Assembly (NCBI RefSeq): GCF_006980715.1
Contig: NZ_SBHN01000001.1
Coordinates: forward strand, 248,001 to 312,000
Length of the DNA: 64,000 nt
Direction of reading: 5' to 3'
Source: Telmatospirillum sp. J64-1
Lineage (GTDB): Bacteria; Pseudomonadota; Alphaproteobacteria; Rhodospirillales; Magnetospirillaceae
A program made the position numbers and the translations under genes. How positions within the stretch are numbered: the first letter of the stretch is position 1; the number at the start of each line of letters is the position of its first letter. This document shows positions 8,836 through 17,705 of the stretch, piece after piece. The notes beneath the pieces are model-generated. The model ran no database searches, was not told where the DNA came from, and saw only the letters and a list, made by a program, of their open reading frames with translations.

Positions 8836-8865
8836 CGCACCACGCGGCGCAAGCCGCGTGGTGCG
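8836..8865. other. 13-bp GNRA-capped hairpin between receptor gene and tctB
   Basis: CGCACCACGCGGC and GCCGCGTGGTGCG form a perfect 13-bp stem closed by the tetraloop GCAA. It lies 40 bases after the receptor stop and just before the tctB ribosome site. There is no T-run. It would stabilise the receptor mRNA 3' end or partially terminate transcription, setting a high ratio of binding protein to permease. Confidence 0.7.
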
Positions 8866-8882
8866 TCCGAGGGAAGAAACAG

Positions 8883-9395
8883 ATGGAAAAGACCCAGCAG
8901 AAAAGCCGCCTCCCTTGGGGGGATATCGGCTTCGCTTCGGCCATGGCGGCATTTACTCTGTGGTATCTGTTCGACAGCTACCACGCATCGTCCCGGACGA
9001 CGAATCTCGTTCTCATTCTGCCGGTCGGCATTCTCGTGCTCGCTTTGGCCGTCGGGATCGCCCTGCGTCCTTTCCTCGTCGGGCGGAAGACGGCGGTGGA
9101 AGCCGCGCCGGCCCCGACGGAGGAAACGGTAGCCGATCCGGCACCGGTGACGGAACAGGCGCAAGATAAGCCCTGGGCGAGCATAGGCGTCATGATCCTG
9201 TTCGCCGCCTATATCTGCGCCATTCCCTTTGCCGGTTTTGACGTCAGTTCCGCCGTCTTCCTGGCGATCTCGCTGTTCCAGGACGGTGAGCGCCGTCCGC
9301 TCGTCCTGCTGGTGGGACCGATCCTGTTCGCCGCGGCAGCGACGCTGGCCTTCAAGATGATCATTCCCTTTCCGCTCCCGACTTTGCTGCTCTGA
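8883..9395 (+). CDS. tctB: TctB-family small membrane subunit of tripartite tricarboxylate transporter
   Basis: Small inner-membrane subunit, 170 residues with four hydrophobic segments. Two lie at residues 12-62, and two follow a charged, Ala/Pro/Glu-rich cytoplasmic linker at residues 66-98. This matches the TctB layout of four helices. It pairs with the large TctA subunit, whose gene begins nine bases after the stop. The weak conservation of TctB means the call rests on size, topology and position between TctC and TctA. Confidence 0.88.
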   Translation: MEKTQQKSRLPWGDIGFASAMAAFTLWYLFDSYHASSRTTNLVLILPVGILVLALAVGIALRPFLVGRKTAVEAAPAPTEETVADPAPVTEQAQDKPWASIGVMILFAAYICAIPFAGFDVSSAVFLAISLFQDGERRPLVLLVGPILFAAAATLAFKMIIPFPLPTLLL

Positions 9396-9404
9396 GGTAC
9401 CTTG

Positions 9405-10913
9405 ATGGTCGACTTGAATGCTCTCATGGGAGCCATGGACCTCATGGCTTCCTCTTCGAATGCGTGGCTTCTGATTATTCCGGGCCTTTTGATCGGCTTG
9501 ATCTTCGGCTGCATTCCGGGCCTCCAGACCAGCCTCGCCATGGCGCTTGTCCTGCCGGCGACGATGACGATGGACCTGATGTCGGCGATCTTCCTGCTGA
9601 CGGCGGTGTTCACGGGCAGCATGTTCGGTGGCGGCATTTCCGCCATCCTGATGAATATTCCAGGCACGTCCTCGGCCGTCGCGACGGCCTTCGACGGCTA
9701 TCCGATGACCCGCCGGGGCGAGCATGGCGAGGCCCTGGGCCTAGCGCTGGCCGCCTCGGCCATCGGCACGATGCTCGGCTATCTGGTCCTGCTGATCGTC
9801 ATCGCGCCTTTGGCCGGTTTCGTGCTCAAACTCGGCCCGACGGAGATGTTCATCGTCGTGCTGTGGGGCCTGACGCTGATCGCTGGCCTCGACAGCGGAT
9901 CGGTGGCCCGGGGCATCCTGGCCGGGGCCTTCGGCCTGCTGATCGGCACGGTGGGCATGAGCTCCAACGGCGTGATCCGTGGGACGCTGGGCGTGCCCGA
10001 ACTGCTTGACGGCATCGCCATCGTGCCGGCGATGATCGGTATGTTCGCCGCCTCGGAACTGTTCTCGCTGAAAGGCAACAGCTATATCGTGGCCGAGGGC
10101 AGCGCCCGCCGCGTCTCCATCGGTAGCATCGCCAAAGGGGCCCTGCAGGTGCTCCGCTATCCCGGCGTGATCCTGCGCGGCGGTCTGCTGGGTGTGCTGG
10201 TCGGTGCCGTTCCCGGCGTCGGTTCCTCCATTTCCAACCTCGTCTCCTATAAATGGGAAAAGGGCCGCAAGGCCGTGCCCGGCGAGCGGAAGTTCGGCGA
10301 GGGCAATCCGCGTGGGCTGGTGGCCTCCGAATCGGCCAACAGCAGTTCGGAAGGCGGATCGATGGTCAGCCTGTTCGCCCTCGGCATTCCCGGCGGCGCC
10401 GGGACGGCGATCCTGCTGGCCGCCTTCAACATGCATAACATCACCGGCGGGCCGCGCTTCCTGCGCGACCATGGCGATATCGTCTATGCCGTGATCGCCG
10501 CCAACATCGTCCAGGCCATCGCCCTGTTCTTCGTCGGCTTCCTGGCCTTGCAGCTTCTGGGTGCGGTGGTGCGCCTGCGCATGTCGTGGATCCGCCCGTC
10601 GGTCCTGATCCTGGCGGCCCTGGGCTCCTATGGCATCATCGGTACCATGCAGGGACCGCTGACGCTGCTGGCCTTCGCGCTGCTGGGCTGGCTGATGAAG
10701 CGGTATGGTTATTCGGTTCCGGCGATGGTGATCGGCCTTCTGCTGGCCCGCATGGCCGAAGGCGAGCTTCTCCGCTCCTACCAGATCAGCGGCGGGAACT
10801 TCTCCTATGTGCTGGATCGTCCGATCACCCTGGTCATGGCAGCTCTCCTGTTGCTGTCGTTGATGGTGCCCTTCCTGCGCAAACGCCTGACGGCCAGCAA
10901 GGCGGCGGCCTAG
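9405..10913 (+). CDS. tctA: TctA-family large permease of tripartite tricarboxylate transporter
   Basis: Large transport subunit of 502 residues with about 12 membrane segments. It moves the carboxylate delivered by a TctC receptor, driven by an ion gradient. Family motifs include GCIPGLQTSLAMALVLP near residue 35 and GTSSAVATAFDGYPMTRRG near residue 85. A second related PG-rich region, GAVPGVGSSISNLVSYKWEK, lies near residue 270. The ATG has GAGG seven bases upstream; a TTG one codon earlier is less likely. A strong terminator follows, separating it from the two-component genes. Confidence 0.95.
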   Translation: MVDLNALMGAMDLMASSSNAWLLIIPGLLIGLIFGCIPGLQTSLAMALVLPATMTMDLMSAIFLLTAVFTGSMFGGGISAILMNIPGTSSAVATAFDGYPMTRRGEHGEALGLALAASAIGTMLGYLVLLIVIAPLAGFVLKLGPTEMFIVVLWGLTLIAGLDSGSVARGILAGAFGLLIGTVGMSSNGVIRGTLGVPELLDGIAIVPAMIGMFAASELFSLKGNSYIVAEGSARRVSIGSIAKGALQVLRYPGVILRGGLLGVLVGAVPGVGSSISNLVSYKWEKGRKAVPGERKFGEGNPRGLVASESANSSSEGGSMVSLFALGIPGGAGTAILLAAFNMHNITGGPRFLRDHGDIVYAVIAANIVQAIALFFVGFLALQLLGAVVRLRMSWIRPSVLILAALGSYGIIGTMQGPLTLLAFALLGWLMKRYGYSVPAMVIGLLLARMAEGELLRSYQISGGNFSYVLDRPITLVMAALLLLSLMVPFLRKRLTASKAAA

Positions 10914-10948
10914 GCTAGCGGGAAAGACCAAGCATCCGTCATGATCGG

Positions 10949-10995
10949 AAAGCGCGCCGAAAGGTTCCTCCTGGAACCCGGCGCGCTTTCTTTAT
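10949..10995 (+). terminator. Rho-independent terminator of the tct operon
   Basis: Outer arms AAAGCGCGCC (10949-10958) and GGCGCGCTTT (10980-10989) enclose a second stem GGTTCC/GGAACC. The stem is followed by CTTTAT. This is a strong intrinsic terminator about 35 bases after tctA. Confidence 0.88.
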
Positions 10996-11108
10996 GAATC
11001 GTTAAATCCCTTTACCAATAGAGGGGATAACACTCCTTGGTTGTGTTGTCGTTTTTTGTTGAAGAGGAGACAGATCGTTTCGGATAATGCTTCGGGGGGA
11101 GGCTTATT

Positions 11109-11153
11109 GTGAACGAAAGTTTCCATGCGGACATTGCTGGTCGAAGACAATAG
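11109..11153 (+). CDS. Possible 14-codon leader ORF overlapping tctD
   Basis: GTG at 11109 follows a strong GGGGGGAGG with six-base spacing and opens a 14-codon frame ending TAG at 11151. It overlaps the first nine codons of the response regulator in another frame. The regulator's own ATG at 11125 has only a weak GAAAG. The short ORF could couple translation, or it may be chance. No product family can be named. Confidence 0.3.
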   Translation: MNESFHADIAGRRQ

Positions 11154-11787
11154 GAGTCTGGCGGAAAGCCTTGAGCAATCGCTGACGGGACTGGGGCTTG
11201 CCGTCGATCATGTCTCGGCGGTTTCCGATGCCATAGAATTGCTTGAAGCGGTCGAATTCGACCTGGCGGTCCTCGACCTGAACCTCACAGATGGGGACGG
11301 GCTCGATATCCTGCGCCATGTCCGTCAGCGGAACATGCGCGTCGCGGTGCTGATCCTGACCGCCCGGTCCGGCATCAAGGACCGGGTGCTGGGGCTCGAT
11401 CTCGGCGCCGACGACTATCTCGCCAAGCCGTTCGACCTGGATGAGTTCGAGGCCCGCATCCGGGCCTTGTCCCGCCGCCTGCAAAGCAATCCTTCGCCGG
11501 TCATCGAGCTGGGGCGGCTGCGTTTCGACACGGTGACCCGCGATATCGTGATCGAGGGGGCGCAGCTCGACCTGCCGGCGCGGGAGCGGGCCTTGTTCGC
11601 CGCCCTCATCCGCCGGCCGGGGAAAGTGGTGCTGAAAGAGCAACTGGTGCAGCAATTATCCAGCTATAAGGACGAGCTTGCCCCCAGCGTGGTGGAGCTT
11701 TACGTCCATCGCCTGCGGCGGCGCCTGGCCGGCAGCGGCGTGACGTTGAAGACCATTCGCGGCCTCGGCTATATCCTCGAAGCCTGA
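11125..11787 (+). CDS. tctD: TctD-like response regulator (OmpR family)
   Basis: 220 residues. The receiver domain has the acidic pair Glu7/Asp8, phospho-acceptor Asp51, Thr79 and Lys101 (DDYLAKPF). The C-terminal winged helix (about residues 127-218) ends VKTLRG-like as LKTIRGLGYILEA. It is phosphorylated by the adjacent kinase and activates transcription, most likely of the carboxylate receptor genes upstream. The N-terminus MRTLLVEDN is at the exact family position, so the start is secure despite a weak ribosome site. Confidence 0.93.
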   Translation: MRTLLVEDNRSLAESLEQSLTGLGLAVDHVSAVSDAIELLEAVEFDLAVLDLNLTDGDGLDILRHVRQRNMRVAVLILTARSGIKDRVLGLDLGADDYLAKPFDLDEFEARIRALSRRLQSNPSPVIELGRLRFDTVTRDIVIEGAQLDLPARERALFAALIRRPGKVVLKEQLVQQLSSYKDELAPSVVELYVHRLRRRLAGSGVTLKTIRGLGYILEA

Positions 11788-11789
11788 CC

Positions 11790-13172
11790 GTGACGCCGCG
11801 TTCGCTGACCCGCAACCTGCTGTTCTGGCTGTTGGCGCCGCTCACCCTGCTGAGCGCGGCCCTGGTTGGGGAAGCCTATGTCAGTTCGCGCGCGACCACG
11901 GAACTGCTTTACGACCAGCTTCTCGTCTCCGCCTCGATCAGTATTTCCGAGGCCGTGGACCTGACCTATGGCGATGTCGTCGAGGAAGAGGTCATCACCC
12001 TGCTGCGCAACACCACCAGCGAGCGCATCTATTATAAGATCGTCGGTCCCGACCGGTCCTATGTCACCGGATACGAGGACTTTCCCCATACGGTGCCGGA
12101 CGACCAACTGGAGCCCGGCACGCCGCTGCTGATGGACGCGGTCTACCAGGGGCAGGAGATCCGGGCCCTGTCGCTCCGCTTCTTCCATGGCGATTCGCTG
12201 GTGGAAGGCTGGATCACCATCCATGTCGGCATGACCAAGGAAAGCCAGCGTCAGATCATCCGGGACGCCGTGCTGCGTTCCATCCTGCGCCTGTTCGGCG
12301 TGGTGGCGGTCGTGGCCCTGCTGGCCTGGATCGCGGTGCAGCGGGGCCTCCGGCCCTTGCAGAATTTCGAGGCGGCGATGACGCAGCGCTCGATCACCGA
12401 TCTGCGCCCCATCCACCATCCGCTGCCGCGCGAATTGCAGAATATCGGCGTGGGGGTGAACAAGCTTCTGCAGCGCCTGGACGAGAGCATCGCGGCGGAA
12501 AAGGAATTCCTGGCCAATGCCTCGCACCAGCTCCGCTCGCCGCTGGCGGCGCTGCAATTGCGGACCCAGTTGACCCTGCGCTTGGCTCCCGACGAGGCGA
12601 CACGCAAGGCCCTGGCGAAGATACTGGAGGATACCCGTCACACCACCCGCCTGGCGGATCAGATCCTCGCCTTCAGCCGCGCCGACAGCAGCCCGCCCGA
12701 TTTGACTCATGCCGGGCAGGTCGATCTCGGCGTGTTGGTCCAGTCGGTGGTGGCCGATCACGTTCCCGCCGCCCTGGAACGGGGGATCGATCTCGGCTTC
12801 TCGATGCCCAATACGCCCCTCATGCTGGGCGGCAGCAGCACCTTGCTGCGCGAGGCCGTGGTGAATCTGGTCGACAATGCCTGCAAATATGTCGGCGAGG
12901 GCGGGCGGATCGACGTGGGCCTGTCACGGACGGCGGAGGGGAGTATCCGCCTCGATGTCGAGGACAACGGGCCGGGCATTCCGCCGCATCAGCGCGAGGC
13001 CGTCTTCCGCCGCTTCTTCCGGGCCAACGATGCGGCCGCGCTGGGCTGCGGCCTGGGGCTGGCGATCGCCAAGCGCATCATCGAAAGCCATCACGGCAGC
13101 ATCGAACTCCATTCCCGCCCGGATTATCCCGGAACCCGCTTCCGGGTAGTTTTTCCGCTGCAATCGGCCTGA
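11790..13172 (+). CDS. tctE: TctE-like sensor histidine kinase
   Basis: Inner-membrane kinase, 460 residues. A transmembrane helix at 8-30, a periplasmic sensor region of about 130 residues (TctE-type), a second helix near 165-185, HAMP, and a HisKA domain with FLANASHQLRSPLAALQL (phospho-His near 249). The ATPase has the N box LVDNACKYV and G boxes DNGPGIP and GCGLGLAIAK. The start is GTG two bases after tctD, so the pair is co-translated. It should sense an extracellular carboxylate or the loaded receptor. Confidence 0.92.
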   Translation: MTPRSLTRNLLFWLLAPLTLLSAALVGEAYVSSRATTELLYDQLLVSASISISEAVDLTYGDVVEEEVITLLRNTTSERIYYKIVGPDRSYVTGYEDFPHTVPDDQLEPGTPLLMDAVYQGQEIRALSLRFFHGDSLVEGWITIHVGMTKESQRQIIRDAVLRSILRLFGVVAVVALLAWIAVQRGLRPLQNFEAAMTQRSITDLRPIHHPLPRELQNIGVGVNKLLQRLDESIAAEKEFLANASHQLRSPLAALQLRTQLTLRLAPDEATRKALAKILEDTRHTTRLADQILAFSRADSSPPDLTHAGQVDLGVLVQSVVADHVPAALERGIDLGFSMPNTPLMLGGSSTLLREAVVNLVDNACKYVGEGGRIDVGLSRTAEGSIRLDVEDNGPGIPPHQREAVFRRFFRANDAAALGCGLGLAIAKRIIESHHGSIELHSRPDYPGTRFRVVFPLQSA

Positions 13173-13188
13173 TCCCGGAAATCCCCGG

Positions 13189-14124
13189 TCAGGGATGAAG
13201 CTGTTTCGTCAGCATCTCCGCCGCAGCCTGCTGCACCGTTTCCATGAACAGCCGGATGCTGCCGGTCGTTTCGGTCGCGGCGCTGGTGGTGAGGCCGACG
13301 GGGCCGCTGGTATCGCGCGTATCCACCGGCAATTCGGCAAGCGCACCTTCCGACAGGTCGGGTTCGGCGACGCTGCGCGAGATGATCCAGACGGCATCGG
13401 TCGAGCGCGTGAAACTGCGGCCGAAGGAGGTCGAGACGGTTTCGATGCGGTCGGGCAGGTCGCCGATGCCGTGGGCCACCAGGATATTCTCGACCACGGG
13501 GCGGATCACCGCCTCCTTGTCCGGGATCAGGACCGTGAAGCCGGCGATGGCGGAAAGATGGAACGGAGTCTCTTGCCGGAGAAGGGGATGGCCCCGCCGC
13601 ACGATGAAGGCGACGCGTTCCGAATAGAGATGGATGAAGGAAAAGCCCCGCATCTCGTCCGGCGGGCCTAGCCGCCCGATCACCACATCCAGCGCGCCGA
13701 GGCGCAGGCGGTCGAGCAGATAGGCATTGGGTCCGCTGACCAGGCTGACGATGGCGCCGGGGACGAGACGCTTGTAGCGCTGCACCGCTTCCGGAGCCAG
13801 CAGCGAGGCGACGGTGGGCAGAACGCCGACGCGGATGGAGGGGCGTGCGCCCATGCGCACATGGGCGATGCTGTCCAGGCCCTGCTGCAGGGCCGAGACG
13901 CTGGCTCCGGCATGGCGCAGGAAGACCCGGCCCATTTCCGTCAAGACGATCCCCCGCTTGCCGCGTTCCATCAGCGGGACGTCGAGGATCTCTTCCAACT
14001 CCTTCAGCGTCTTGGACACGGCGGGCTGCGTCAGCGACAGGGCCGCCGCGGCCTTGCTGATGCTGCGTTGCCGGGCGACTTCGAGGAAGCATTGGATATG
14101 GCGGTGCTTGAGACGGCTGAGCAT
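13189..14124 (-). CDS. pcaQ: PcaQ, LysR-type activator of protocatechuate genes
   Basis: LysR regulator of 311 residues, normal length. The N-terminal helix-turn-helix includes SISKAAAALSLTQPAVSKTL (residues 22-41), followed by the periplasmic-binding-protein-like effector domain. The pattern RHIQCFLEVARQRSISKAA is characteristic of PcaQ, which in alphaproteobacteria activates the pca genes in response to beta-carboxy-muconate or its lactone. It is divergent from pcaD with a 104-base promoter gap, the classic arrangement. The start ATG is directly preceded by GAGGG, an unusually short spacing. Confidence 0.9.
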   Translation of the reverse strand: MLSRLKHRHIQCFLEVARQRSISKAAAALSLTQPAVSKTLKELEEILDVPLMERGKRGIVLTEMGRVFLRHAGASVSALQQGLDSIAHVRMGARPSIRVGVLPTVASLLAPEAVQRYKRLVPGAIVSLVSGPNAYLLDRLRLGALDVVIGRLGPPDEMRGFSFIHLYSERVAFIVRRGHPLLRQETPFHLSAIAGFTVLIPDKEAVIRPVVENILVAHGIGDLPDRIETVSTSFGRSFTRSTDAVWIISRSVAEPDLSEGALAELPVDTRDTSGPVGLTTSAATETTGSIRLFMETVQQAAAEMLTKQLHP

Positions 14125-14133
14125 CCCTCATCC

Positions 14134-14184
14134 ATAACAGATGGGAATGTTTCGGGCAAAGAATGTCATTTCTCATAACGAAAT
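14134..14184. promoter_or_regulatory. Candidate PcaQ binding region
   Basis: ATAAC occurs at 14134-14138 and 14175-14179, 41 bases apart, each followed by a purine-rich ATGG block. The second lies inside the inverted repeat ATTTC-N7-GAAAT (14168-14184), which fits the LysR T-N11-A layout. Known PcaQ boxes contain ATAAC as their left half. The right half is not conserved here, so the assignment is tentative. Confidence 0.45.
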
Positions 14185-14228
14185 GGAGAGGGATAAACTG
14201 GCGAAAATTTCTGGAAGGTGGAACAGGA

Positions 14229-15023
14229 ATGAAAGCGGCAAGGAACGGTGCGGTGACGATCCGTTACCGCGAGGACGGCAATCCCGGCGGCAGGGCCATG
14301 GTTTTCGCCAATTCCCTGGGGACGGACATGCAAGTCTGGGAAGCGGTGCTGCCGGCCTTCACCGATACGTTCCGCGTCATCCGCTATGACGAGCGCGGCC
14401 ACGGCCTGTCCGACGCGCCGCCGGCGCCCTACAGCCTGCAGGACCATGTCCTCGACATCGCGGCGGTGATGGAAGCCGCCGGGGCGAAGGATTCCATTGT
14501 CGTCGGCCTGTCCGTCGGCGGCATGATCGCCCAGGGGCTGGCGATCGAACGGCCCGATCTGGTGGCGGCCCTGGTGCTGTGCGACACCGCCCATAAGATC
14601 GGCACGCCCGAGATGTGGGAACAGCGGATCGGCCTGATCCGCAAGGGCGGGATCGCGGCGCTGGCCGAACCGATCCTGGAACGCTGGTTCTCCGCCTCCT
14701 TCCGCGAGACGAAGGCGGTGGAGCTGGGCCTGTGGCGCAACATGCTGACCCGCACCCCGCTCGAAGGCTATCTCGGCACCTGTTGTTCCATCCGCGATGC
14801 CGACCTGACCGACCGCGTCGGCGCCATCCGCGTTCCGACGCTGTGTCTGTGCGGTACCGAGGACGGCGCCACGCCGCCGGAGCTGGTGCGCAGCATGGCC
14901 GATTTGATTCCTGGGGCGGGCTTCATGCTGATCCCCGAAGCCGGACATCTGCCCTGCGTGGAGAATCCCGCCGCTTTCGTTTCGGCCGTGACCCGTTTCC
15001 TGGAGGAGAATGATCTTGTCTGA
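14229..15023 (+). CDS. pcaD: 3-oxoadipate enol-lactonase
   Basis: Alpha/beta hydrolase of 264 residues that opens beta-ketoadipate enol-lactone to beta-ketoadipate. The nucleophile elbow GLSVGG gives Ser near residue 100. The acid lies in GTEDGATPPE and the base in AGHLPCVENP. I chose MKAARNG, preceded by GGAAGG. A start 22 codons upstream would lie in the regulator gap. It overlaps pcaC by 14 bases. It is the first gene of the PcaQ-divergent unit pcaD-pcaC-pcaB. Confidence 0.93.
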   Translation: MKAARNGAVTIRYREDGNPGGRAMVFANSLGTDMQVWEAVLPAFTDTFRVIRYDERGHGLSDAPPAPYSLQDHVLDIAAVMEAAGAKDSIVVGLSVGGMIAQGLAIERPDLVAALVLCDTAHKIGTPEMWEQRIGLIRKGGIAALAEPILERWFSASFRETKAVELGLWRNMLTRTPLEGYLGTCCSIRDADLTDRVGAIRVPTLCLCGTEDGATPPELVRSMADLIPGAGFMLIPEAGHLPCVENPAAFVSAVTRFLEENDLV

Positions 15024-15423
15024 AGAAATGACCATCAAGGAGCGCCGCGCGCTCGGCATGGCGACCCGCCGCTCCGTTCTGGGCGATGCCCATGTGGACC
15101 GGGCCGAGGCGCGCAAGACGCCCTTCGACGTGGATTTCCAGAACTTCATCACCGAAGGTGCCTGGGGCTCGGTCTGGAGCCGCCCCGGCCTGACCAAGCG
15201 CGAGCGCAGCCTCATCACCATCGCCCTGCTGGCGGCGCTGGGGCACCATGACGAAGTTGCCATGCATATCCGCGCCACCCTGAATACCGGCGCCACCCCG
15301 GAAGACGTGAAGGAAGCCTTGCTGCATGTCGCCGTCTATGCCGGCGTTCCGGCGGCGAACAATGCCTTCGGCGTCGCGAAGAAGGCCTATGCGGAAATGG
15401 ACGCCGCGAAGGAAAAGGAATAA
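15010..15423 (+). CDS. pcaC: 4-carboxymuconolactone decarboxylase
   Basis: 137 residues, the single-domain PcaC form. It decarboxylates gamma-carboxymuconolactone to the enol-lactone used by PcaD. The AhpD-like fold shows the typical WSRPGLTKRERSLITIALL and LLHVAVYAGVPAANNAFG. GGAGGAG precedes the ATG, which lies inside the end of pcaD in another frame, so translation is coupled. It is not fused to PcaD, unlike PcaL of actinobacteria. Confidence 0.95.
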   Translation: MILSEEMTIKERRALGMATRRSVLGDAHVDRAEARKTPFDVDFQNFITEGAWGSVWSRPGLTKRERSLITIALLAALGHHDEVAMHIRATLNTGATPEDVKEALLHVAVYAGVPAANNAFGVAKKAYAEMDAAKEKE

Positions 15424-15454
15424 GGCAGCCTGCCTATCGAGCGGAGGATCGTTG

Positions 15455-16801
15455 ATGTCGTTGAACGCCTTTGGCCCCGGAATGTACGGGCTGCTGTTTT
15501 CCGATCCGGATGTGGCGCCGCTGCTGGACGAGGATGCGCAGATCCAGGCGATGCTGCGGGTCGAGGCGGCGTTGGCCCGGGCCGAGGGACTTTGCGGCGT
15601 CATCCCCGCTGAGGCGGCGGAGAAGATCGCCGCCGTGGCCGAGACCTTGACGCTCGACCCCCGGGACTTGGCCGTCGGCACTGCCCGCGACGGCGTGCCG
15701 GTACCGGCGCTGGTGGAACGGCTGCGTCAGGCCGTGGGCGGCGAGGCGGCGCGATACGTCCATTGGGGTGCGACCAGCCAGGACATCGTCGATACCGCCC
15801 TGGTCCTGAACCTGCGGGACAGCGTGGCAATCATTGACGGGCGGCTGGAAGACCTGGCCCAGCGCCTGGCCGGACTGGTCGCGGAGCATCGCGCCACGCC
15901 GCTGGCGGCGCGGACCCGCATGCAGCAGGCCACGCCCACCAGTTTCGGTCTTAAGCTGGCGGGATGGCTGGCGCCGCTGCTGCGGCATCGCGACCGTCTG
16001 GGGGAATTGCGCGGGCGCGTCTTCACCCTTTCCTTCGGTGGGGCCAGCGGCAATCTGGCGGCCCTGGGCGGGGATGCCCTGGCCGTCGAGGCGGCCCTGG
16101 CCGAGGAACTGGGCTTGGCAACCGCTCTCCTGCCCTGGCACGTCCAGCGCGACGGCATCATGGAGCTGGCGGGATGGCTGGCCCTGGTGACCGGCAGCCT
16201 GGGCAAGATCGGCACCGACATGGTGCTGCTGAGCCAGTCCGAGGTCGGAGAGGTCCGGCTTGCGGCGGCGGGCGGGTCCTCGACCATGCCCAACAAGACC
16301 AATCCGGTAGGCCCCGAGGCCCTGATCGCCCTGGCGCGTCACAACGCCACGCAGATCGGGGCGATCCATCAGGCAGCGCTTCAGGAACATGAACGCGGGG
16401 GTCCAGGCTGGCAGCTGGAATGGATGGTGCTCCCATCCATGGCCGTCGCGGCGGCGGCCTCCCTGCGGCATGGACAGACGCTGTTCGAGGGCCTGTCGGT
16501 CGAGGCGGAGCGGATGCGGGCGAATATCGCCGCCTCGCAAGGCCTGCTCCTGGCCGAGGCGGCAAGCTTCGCCCTAGCCCAGCACATGCCGCGCCCCGAG
16601 GCCCAGAAACTGGTCAAGGAAGCCTGCCGCAAGGTGGTGGCGGGCGAGGGCAGGCTGAGCGAGGTCCTGCCGCGCCTGACCGATGCGCCCGTGGATTGGC
16701 GGAAGCTGGACGATCCGTCCCTTCACCTCGGTGCTTCCGAGCCCTTGATCGACCGCTTCCTGGCGGCGCTTCGACCGCGCCTGCGTCCCGGCTCGACTTA
16801 A
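15455..16801 (+). CDS. pcaB: 3-carboxy-cis,cis-muconate cycloisomerase
   Basis: Fumarase/aspartase superfamily enzyme of 448 residues, which lactonises the ring-cleavage product of protocatechuate 3,4-dioxygenase. The superfamily signature is GGSSTMPNKTNPVGPE near residue 280. The N-terminus SLNAFGPGMYGLLFSDPDVA is typical of PcaB. GGAGG lies seven bases before the ATG. It follows pcaC after 31 bases, so pcaH and pcaG, often placed between pcaC and pcaB, are absent here. Confidence 0.94.
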   Translation: MSLNAFGPGMYGLLFSDPDVAPLLDEDAQIQAMLRVEAALARAEGLCGVIPAEAAEKIAAVAETLTLDPRDLAVGTARDGVPVPALVERLRQAVGGEAARYVHWGATSQDIVDTALVLNLRDSVAIIDGRLEDLAQRLAGLVAEHRATPLAARTRMQQATPTSFGLKLAGWLAPLLRHRDRLGELRGRVFTLSFGGASGNLAALGGDALAVEAALAEELGLATALLPWHVQRDGIMELAGWLALVTGSLGKIGTDMVLLSQSEVGEVRLAAAGGSSTMPNKTNPVGPEALIALARHNATQIGAIHQAALQEHERGGPGWQLEWMVLPSMAVAAAASLRHGQTLFEGLSVEAERMRANIAASQGLLLAEAASFALAQHMPRPEAQKLVKEACRKVVAGEGRLSEVLPRLTDAPVDWRKLDDPSLHLGASEPLIDRFLAALRPRLRPGST

Positions 16802-16851
16802 GGAAGGCAGGGCGGCAAGATAGCGGCCCCACCAGCCGAGAAGCCCTGTGA

Positions 16852-17550
16852 ATGTCTGACGCCTATTACCTGCAGCTTACCGAACATCTGCGCGAATTGA
16901 TCCGTGACCCCGAGCGGCTGACGGATGGGCGTCTGCCGCCCGAGCGCTTGCTGGCGGAACGTTTCCGTACGACCCGGATGACCTTGCGCCAAGCGCTTGC
17001 GCAGCTGGAAGGGGAAGGACGCATCCATCGCAGCAACCGGCGCGGCTGGTTCGTGTCGCCCGAACGGCTTCTCTACGATCCCACCCGGGATGCGGGCTTC
17101 AACGATTATGTGCGCGCCCAGGAGCGGGTGCCGCGCACCGAGGTGCTGGCCGTCGAGACCCGGCCGCATCCGCCCGCCGCCCAGGCCCTCGGCTTGCCGG
17201 CGAGCCATGCCTTCTACCACATCCGCCGCCGCCGCTTCGTGGATGACCGCGCCGTGCTGGCAGAATCCCTGTGGGTGGTGCCGGAACGCGCCCCGGGGCT
17301 GCTGGAGCATCGCTTCGACCATTCCCTGTGGGGATTGCTGCGCAAGCATTGGCAGATCGAGCTCGCCCACCGTTCCATCCGCATGATGTCAGAAGCATTG
17401 TCCCGCCAGGATGCGAAGGACCTGGGGGTGACGCCGGGGACTGCCGGGCTGGGCATCAACCGCGCCATCTTCGACGGCGAACGTCGGCCCGTCGAATATG
17501 ACGAGGAACACTGGCTTCACGACGCCATCTGCGTGACCGTGGACATCTGA
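16852..17550 (+). CDS. phnR: PhnR-like GntR/HutC regulator of aminoethylphosphonate genes
   Basis: 232 residues. The N-terminal GntR winged helix (residues 5-65; RTTRMTLRQALAQLEGEGRI) is followed by a UTRA effector domain (about 85-225). It heads the phosphonate cluster on the same strand, 155 bases before the binding-protein gene. Two copies of the HutC-type operator TGGTATAGACCA occur, one before the importer and one at phnW, supporting specific control of both units. The inducer is probably 2-aminoethylphosphonate, an inference from context. Confidence 0.85.
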   Translation: MSDAYYLQLTEHLRELIRDPERLTDGRLPPERLLAERFRTTRMTLRQALAQLEGEGRIHRSNRRGWFVSPERLLYDPTRDAGFNDYVRAQERVPRTEVLAVETRPHPPAAQALGLPASHAFYHIRRRRFVDDRAVLAESLWVVPERAPGLLEHRFDHSLWGLLRKHWQIELAHRSIRMMSEALSRQDAKDLGVTPGTAGLGINRAIFDGERRPVEYDEEHWLHDAICVTVDI

Positions 17551-17642
17551 TCCTTCCGCCTTGGGCGGTCTTCATCTTCCGAAAGGGTAAAAACAGGCTT
17601 CGGGCAATTTTCACGGAGCTGTCATCCGAATAGCTGGCAATC

Positions 17643-17654
17643 TGGTCTATACCA
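17643..17654. promoter_or_regulatory. phnR: PhnR-type operator before the importer genes
   Basis: TGGTCTATACCA is the exact reverse complement of the site next to phnW and fits the GntR/HutC pattern GT-N-TA-N-AC. It lies 51 bases upstream of the binding-protein start codon. Confidence 0.82.
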
Positions 17655-17705
17655 AGGATGGTTTTGCGTTGCATCGACCGACATCACCACCCTTCGGAGA
17701 GAGCC

